DNA of 25,000 nt. Source: Theodoxus fluviatilis (lineage: Eukaryota > Mollusca > Gastropoda > Cycloneritida > Neritidae). A program made the position numbers and the translations under genes. Below, in pieces: positions 20,313 to 25,000 of this stretch. How positions within the stretch are numbered: the stretch's first letter is position 1; the number at the start of each line of letters is the position of its first letter. Where the stretch lies: the NCBI GenBank assembly GCA_034096865.1, contig JAWQFJ010001125.1, forward strand, positions 10,001 to 35,000, in the 5' to 3' direction. A model generated the notes under the pieces. It did no database searches. It was not told the DNA's origin and saw nothing but the letters and a program-made list of their open reading frames with translations.

Positions 20313-20559
20313 TTTGCCAGCCGAATGTCAGATGAAGGACATCCGAGGCTCAGGCTTTTGCTTGAAGGTTGATCACTCTACGCGTAGTTTCACGCTTCAG
20401 CAAAAAGTGCAGAATACGCAGAAGTATCTGCGCAGATCGAGGAGTTGCGTTTCTGCAGAGTACGCATACTTTAAATCCGTTTCTAGAAAGAAGATACAGA
20501 TCTTCCCCACTAGTGTCGTCTCGGTTGGGACAGGGTTTGTCGCATCTCCTTGAGCGATT

Positions 20560-20746
20560 CGTAAGAGGCGAAAGGAAAACAAAATGGAGTCGAGACTTGC
20601 TCCCACTCAAACCACCACCAGTATACTTGGGTAGTTGGTGCATGACGTTGTGGACGACTGGCGCTACATGCCCCGCCTGCAACCGCCCGTGCGTTTCGGA
20701 CCTCGGTCTCCACTGCTGCATGCATGCCAACCACAGAAGATGACCG
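20560..20746 (+). pseudogene. Probable 3' remnant of a LINE (zinc-finger C terminus of a reverse transcriptase)
   Basis: The frame ending at 20743 closes TGATCPACNRPCVSDLGLHC then CMHANHRR and stop. Many invertebrate LINE ORF2 proteins end in C-x2-C-GR-x-C-AS-x2-GL-x-SH-x3-H, and the resemblance (CPAC.RPC.SDLGLH) is clear. The first zinc-ligand His is Cys here, and the basic stretch expected upstream (RKRRKENKMESR, 20565-20600) lies in a different frame, so it is decayed. No reverse transcriptase or endonuclease motifs remain. The motif is short, hence the modest confidence. Confidence 0.4.
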
Positions 20747-21600
20747 CGCAACAATTTGTCTTCCTCGATTTCCCCCGAGAGACTACCAAGAGAGATATAT
20801 TACAAGCCTATTAAACACTGAAAGGCCGCAAGACGCATCCTCGTGACTTGACCGCGAGAACTTTTGAATTTGAGAGCACTGACTTGGAGAAGGTCTTTCT
20901 ATCAAGTCTTTTAACTTTTTAAAATATATCTTAAGTCTGGAGACGAATCCTGGGATGTGAGATGAAAAACCTGGGAACCAGAACATTCCGTCCAGTATTC
21001 AGAAGTATAAGGAATTGACAAAACGATCGAGCATTACGAAGGACACTGCGTACTCGACGTGAAAAAACGCATTTCCAGGTTTCAAAACGACGTGTTATAA
21101 TTGGCGGAAACATTTTGAACTCAGCAAAATCCAAATCCGATGAAATAAAGCAGGCGATGTAACTTTCAATAAATGGAAAACAACGTCCACTGTTGCCCGC
21201 CTAAAAGCACAAATCAAGGAAGGACTATCATTTTGCATGGCACACCTGAATGAAACTGAAATCGACAAATAAAGACATGTGGCAATCATATCACTTCGCC
21301 TACGAAAAGCATACCACCACCGCCATTGACCGCAAAATCGTCTTTAAATTGGTACTTTGAGATAAAACACAATTTTCTCTGTTACCCAAAAAAAGAAAGA
21401 AAGAAAAACAGGACAGGGCTATGAGCAAGGCTGCCCACGGCCCGACGCCGAGACTCGCAGAAGTGAACAAAGAAAAGGCGCGACAGAGTTACCTCCCGTT
21501 GTCGCTCTTCCAGCGCACGAGTGAGCGTTCTTCCAGCAAGGAGTGACGCTGCTAGTCATCTGCACCCGGTTTGCACGCACCACCTGCCTGGCGCACTTAT
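20747..21600. other. Stretch without recognised gene
   Basis: Unique AT-rich sequence; a GAGTTACCTCCCGTTG motif at 21486-21501 (see findings). Confidence 0.5.
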
Positions 21601-21613
21601 GGGGCTCGATGCA

Positions 21614-21848
21614 GGGGGTTAGGGGTGTGGGGGGTGGGGGAATTAGAAAGGGGTAGGTGACAGCCTGGAAGGGGTCCTGCGGTTGAGGGTGGAGGCCTAT
21701 AGGGGGTTATTCACGAGAGATGTATTGAGCGGTGAAGAAAAAGAACATGACCAGGAAAATGGGAGAGGGGGGGGGGGGAGACGGGGGAAAGGGGAGGGGG
21801 GAGGGAAGGGGAGGGGAGGAGGGAGGGAAGGGGAAGGGGGGACGATGG
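21614..21848 (+). repeat. Two G-rich blocks, the second a polypurine G/A tract
   Basis: GGGGGTTAGGGG.. at 21614-21645 and a nearly pure G+A run at 21762-21842, with G11 near 21768. Both meet the four-run quadruplex rule on +. Confidence 0.6.
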
Positions 21849-23509
21849 GGCGGGGAGTTGTGATGATCTCTCATGCACCTGCTTTCCGGTTGGGCCCCTG
21901 GGAGGGGTAAAGGAAGCCCCCTAGGCCACTTCCTTATATGGGGCACTTTTGTCATGCAAATGAGACCGTGGCGAATGGGAGAGCCTCAATGGCGGCACAG
22001 CTTGGAAAGATTGAGTTTCGGCAAGTCTGTTCAAGTCTGAGTCCCCAGAGTCGTCTGTTCATGCAAGGAGGGCTTCGTCAAATACCTGACTCTCCAGGGA
22101 AGCTTAAAGGGGAGAAGATTCGGGGGCAAAACCTGTCTGATCCAACTCTATGAAAATGACTGGGACATAGCTGTGGAGACTCAGTGCTTCCAATGTAAAG
22201 TCTTCAGTCTCCATCAGGCCATGCTTCGTGGAGCCTCTGAAACCAGAAGCACTGGTCACGTCGAAAGCGGCACTTCAGAAAAATACCTGCAACTTTGAAT
22301 GCTTATTTTCTCTGTCGCGGATGAAATGTTCAGTGATCATCTCGTTAACACAGATAACGTTGACAATTTTGTTTTGCGGGAGATTTTCACCCCATTTAAA
22401 AAATAAAATACATCGTGATGACTGCCTCGGTGTTTGAAGCATGCTTCTTACCGCAAAAAAAAATTATTTTGCAAAACAAATTACATAGATAACATCTCAC
22501 AGAGAAAAAACTTTTTTCAAACAACTTTAACAGCAAACAATTGAACTTTCGATGGATCGATGAGCGATAACGGCTTCACCCCAAAAAATTCCAAACTGCT
22601 GTAGAATCCAAGGTCGCCTTTTCTTCTCCAAACTCGTATTTTACGGAATCTTTAGCGTGCAAACATGTGCAAGCATGTTTGTCCCGGAGCATTAGAGACA
22701 CATAATGGCCCATGGTTTTTCCTCCTAAAACCCTGTCACCACTTGTACAGAGGCACTACAAGAACGTTTCTTCAACCACTTTTGACGATAATCGTTCTCA
22801 CATGGCTTCTCTATACAGACAGCTTGATGTGTCGCCTTGAAGGCGCCTTCGCAGCGATTGAAAACAGCCTCGTGGAAAGCAGAAAAGGAAGTCGGCAAGT
22901 GAATGCAATATTCCAAGAGAAGACAAGCCCGCTTGAATGAACGTGCACACCTCAGAAGTGCAGAAGAGTCTTTGATATTACGGGAACATGATGGGTACCA
23001 CGTTGATCCAAGGAGATAAAACGCAATCATCATAAGCACTAGCCGTTTCTAACACCTCAAACTGAACACGAGTGACTCCGTGTATTGCACATTGAGCCAA
23101 CGAGCACACATGCATACCGATTAACCCTCGTTTGAAAGAGACGCCCGACATTTTTAGTAGACGACCGATGCTGTTACAAGCGGGTTTTTTTTGCAATTAC
23201 GGAGTAAAGAAAATGGGTGATAGGAAAAGTCAGAGTAAATTTTGATAGAACGAGTAACCACAAACGTCTCCAGCAAAACAGTGCGTAGCAACACAAAAAA
23301 CGCACCTTTGTCCATAAGACATTCGGGAAACAAATTGTCGCACAAGAAATTGAATCAACCATCGCAGTGATGCTGACTCGAGTATCAATTGCATATTTGA
23401 AAAATTCTTGAAAAAAAATCTGCTATCACCTTTTTAGCTTTAACCAGATCAGTCGCACAACGGAGTAATCGAACACGTCTTCATGACCTGGCTCTGGACT
23501 CGCACTTTT
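21849..23509. other. Long stretch without recognised gene
   Basis: Unique sequence, AT-rich from 22300 on. Open frames reach about 100 codons on minus (22725-23039) but lack family motifs. At 22935-22960 a TGCACACCTCAGAAGTGC segment weakly resembles the 19.8-kb repeat units. Confidence 0.5.
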
Positions 23510-23577
23510 GTGGCAAGTTTTACATTGCCCGTGCCAAAAGCTGGTGGCAAGTTTTACATTGCCCGTGCCAAAAGCTG
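23510..23577. repeat. Perfect 34-bp tandem duplication
   Basis: GTGGCAAGTTTTACATTGCC plus CGTGCCAAAAGCTG occurs twice back to back (23510-23543 and 23544-23577) without mismatch. Each unit is also partly self-complementary (TTTTGTGGCA / TGCCAAAAG). Confidence 0.95.
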
Positions 23578-23814
23578 GAGTTGACTGTGATGGATCTACG
23601 ACAGACATTTTGGAGCCGAGGACTGATAGTGACCCTCGGATCCAGCTAAAACCAGTCAAGAGGCAAATAAACTTCGTGTCCTTGAGTTCCTAGTCGGGTA
23701 CGCGACGCGGAAAATGTCCTTGCCAGAGTCTTTCAAGAGCACACTCCAGAACTGTCGTCGAATGTCACTGCAGTTTTATTATAGGGCGACTCAAACTATT
23801 CTCTGGATTCCTAT

Positions 23815-24057
23815 TTGAATGAATGAATGAGAATGAATGAATGAATGAATGAATGAATGAATGAATGAATGAATGAATGAATGAATGAATGAATGATTGA
23901 TTGGTTGATTGATTGGTTGGTTGGTTGGTTGGTTAATTGGTTGGTTGGTTGGCTGCTTGCTTGCTTGGTTGCTTGCTTGCTTGACTGACTGATTGATTGA
24001 TTGGTTGAGTGATTGATTGAATGAATGATTGATTGAAAGAATTAATGATTTTTAAAT
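23815..24057 (-). repeat. (ATTC)n-type tail of SINE-like copy A
   Basis: On +, pure (GAAT)n at 23815-23896, then GATT, GGTT and GCTT tetramers to about 24045. It abuts the conserved end of the SINE-like body, as in copy B. Confidence 0.8.
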
Positions 24058-24180
24058 TACCTATCAGCCTTCGTAGGCTATTTAAGGCCATTGATTGCGA
24101 AAACCACCAGAGCTGGTGAGAGTAATATTCAAGTGGAGTCTCGAGTCCCCTACTTATTCGCCTTTTACGAATTGCTTGGG
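24058..24180 (-). mobile_element. SINE-like element, copy A
   Basis: On minus: AAAAGGCGAATAAGTAGGGG, ACTCGAGACTCC, CACCAGCTCTGGTGG, TTTTCGCAATCAATGGCC, TAGCCTACGAAGGCTGATAGG, then tail. It matches copy B over the whole body and copy C over most of it. Its head leads directly into the 57-bp array. Confidence 0.7.
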
Positions 24181-24858
24181 CAGGGTCGGTGGGTCTTTTC
24201 TTTCCCCCAGTCCACAGGGGACATGGAATTACTTGGGCAGAGTCGGTGGGTCTTTTCTTCCCCCCAGTCCACAGGGGGCATGGACTTGCTCGGGCAGAGT
24301 CGGTGGGTCTTTTTTTTCCCCCAGTCCACAGGGGACATGGAATTGCTCGGGCAGAGTCGGTGGGTCTTTTCTTTCCCTCAATCCACAGGGGGCATGGACT
24401 TGCTCGGGCAGAGTCGGTGGGTCTTTTTTTTCCCCCAGTCCACAGGGGGCATGGAAGTGCTCGGGCAGAGTCGGTGGGTCTTTTCTTCCCCCCAATCCAC
24501 AGGGGGCATGGAAGTGCTCGGGCAGAGTCGGTGGGTCTTTTCTTCCCCCCAATCCACAGGGGACATGGAATTGCTCGGGCAGAGTCGGTGCGTCTTTTCT
24601 TCCCCCCAATCCACAGGGGGCATGGAATTGCTTGGGCAGAGTCGGTGAGTCTTTTCTTTCCCTCAATCCACAGGGGGCATGGACTTGCTCGGGCAGAGTC
24701 GGTGGGTCTTTTCTTTCCCCCAATCCACAGGGGGCATGGAAGTGCTCGGGCAGAGTCGGTGGGTCTTTTCTTCCCCCCAATCCACAGGGGGCATGGAAGT
24801 GCTCGGGCAGAGTCGGTGGGTCTCCTTTCCCTCAATCCACAGGGGGCATGGAATGGAG
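24176..24858. repeat. 57-bp minisatellite, about 12 units
   Basis: Units of 57 bp: AGTCGGTGGGTCTTTTCTTC, CCCCCAGTCCACAGGGGGCA, TGGACTTGCTCGGGCAG. Units vary at a few sites (AGT/AAT, GACTTG/GAATTG/GAAGTG). The last unit is shortened (GGTCTCCTTTCCC). Fifty-seven is a multiple of three, so several frames stay open on both strands; none shows coding evidence. Confidence 0.95.
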
Positions 24859-25000
24859 AGCTAAGTGTACAACTCACAACGACGACCCTTTGTTTTCCTC
24901 GCGCTATATACGACAGCTCGCCTGCTGGGTGCCAGCATGTCTGTTTTGTTTGGTTGGGTTTTTCCCCCCTAATGCGGACGTCCGCCTTTACTGGTGATGG
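24859..25000. other. Window end, no feature
   Basis: Short unique sequence after the array. Confidence 0.5.

Noticed and set aside
20350..20754. 134-codon minus frame
   Set aside because: Antisense to the LINE-like zinc-finger end on +; no motif of its own.
21938..22153. ATGCAAAT octamer near a short open frame, read as a promoter
   Set aside because: An octamer occurs by chance; no TATA, initiator or coding support nearby.
23933..24997. Frames of 300 codons on both strands with 19-residue repeats
   Set aside because: Translation of the 57-bp minisatellite and the SINE tail; open in several frames at once, as expected for non-coding repeats.

Overview
The window looks like nuclear DNA of an animal with large introns and heavy simple-repeat load, most likely a lophotrochozoan and probably a gastropod mollusc. 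The evidence is GT-AG introns, very long (GA)n and (CA)n tracts, several minisatellites, SINE-like elements with (ATTC)n tails, and a short motif resembling GGGAGGTAACTC that I recall as common in molluscan DNA. The genus cannot be fixed from sequence alone. No operons, ribosome binding sites, CRISPR arrays, tRNA or rRNA genes were found.

The one convincing protein gene lies on the minus strand between about 9.0 kb and 4.1 kb. Four exons (9003-8936, 7915-7697, 6327-6185, 4677-4140) join through splice sites with matching phases into about 322 residues ending at a TGA. They carry the hallmarks of an atypical alpha-kinase domain (the eEF2K / TRPM7 / myosin heavy chain kinase / vwkA fold). The ATP-site lysine, the hinge glutamates and the four-residue zinc site are present. 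The catalytic Asp-x-Gln-Gly loop reads Asn-Val-Glu-Gly and the following metal-binding Asp is Thr, so it may be a pseudokinase or a divergent invertebrate subfamily. A proline- and tyrosine-rich tail of about 100 residues follows the fold. The 5' part of the gene is not resolved; a Ser/Pro-rich candidate exon at 9245-9109 precedes it but ends in an in-frame TGA.

The introns of this gene are packed with repeats. Intron 7916-8935 holds tetranucleotide, (GA)n, (AT)n and (CA)n tracts. Intron 6328-7696 holds (CT)n/(CA)n, a CTGC-type tract and a SINE-like element whose (ATTC)n tail runs up to the 3' splice site of the next exon. Intron 4678-6184 holds (ATG)n, (GA)n and a 17-unit 36-bp minisatellite that stops six bases from the 5' splice site.

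The rest of the window (1-4.1 kb and 9.3-25 kb) has no gene I can defend. It holds: a (GT)n/(CA)n inverted pair (0.46-0.81 kb); a MITE-like element with inverted ends (12.1-12.5 kb); a 30-bp minisatellite whose units each contain a splice-acceptor-like motif (11.1-11.8 kb); a 193-bp two-copy duplication (14.9-15.2 kb); an old tandem family of about 170 bp broken by a (CTT)n expansion (19.05-19.9 kb); a probable LINE 3' remnant (20.6-20.7 kb); several G-rich tracts; and a 57-bp minisatellite (24.2-24.86 kb) that seems to have grown out of the head of the same SINE-like family seen inside the kinase gene.
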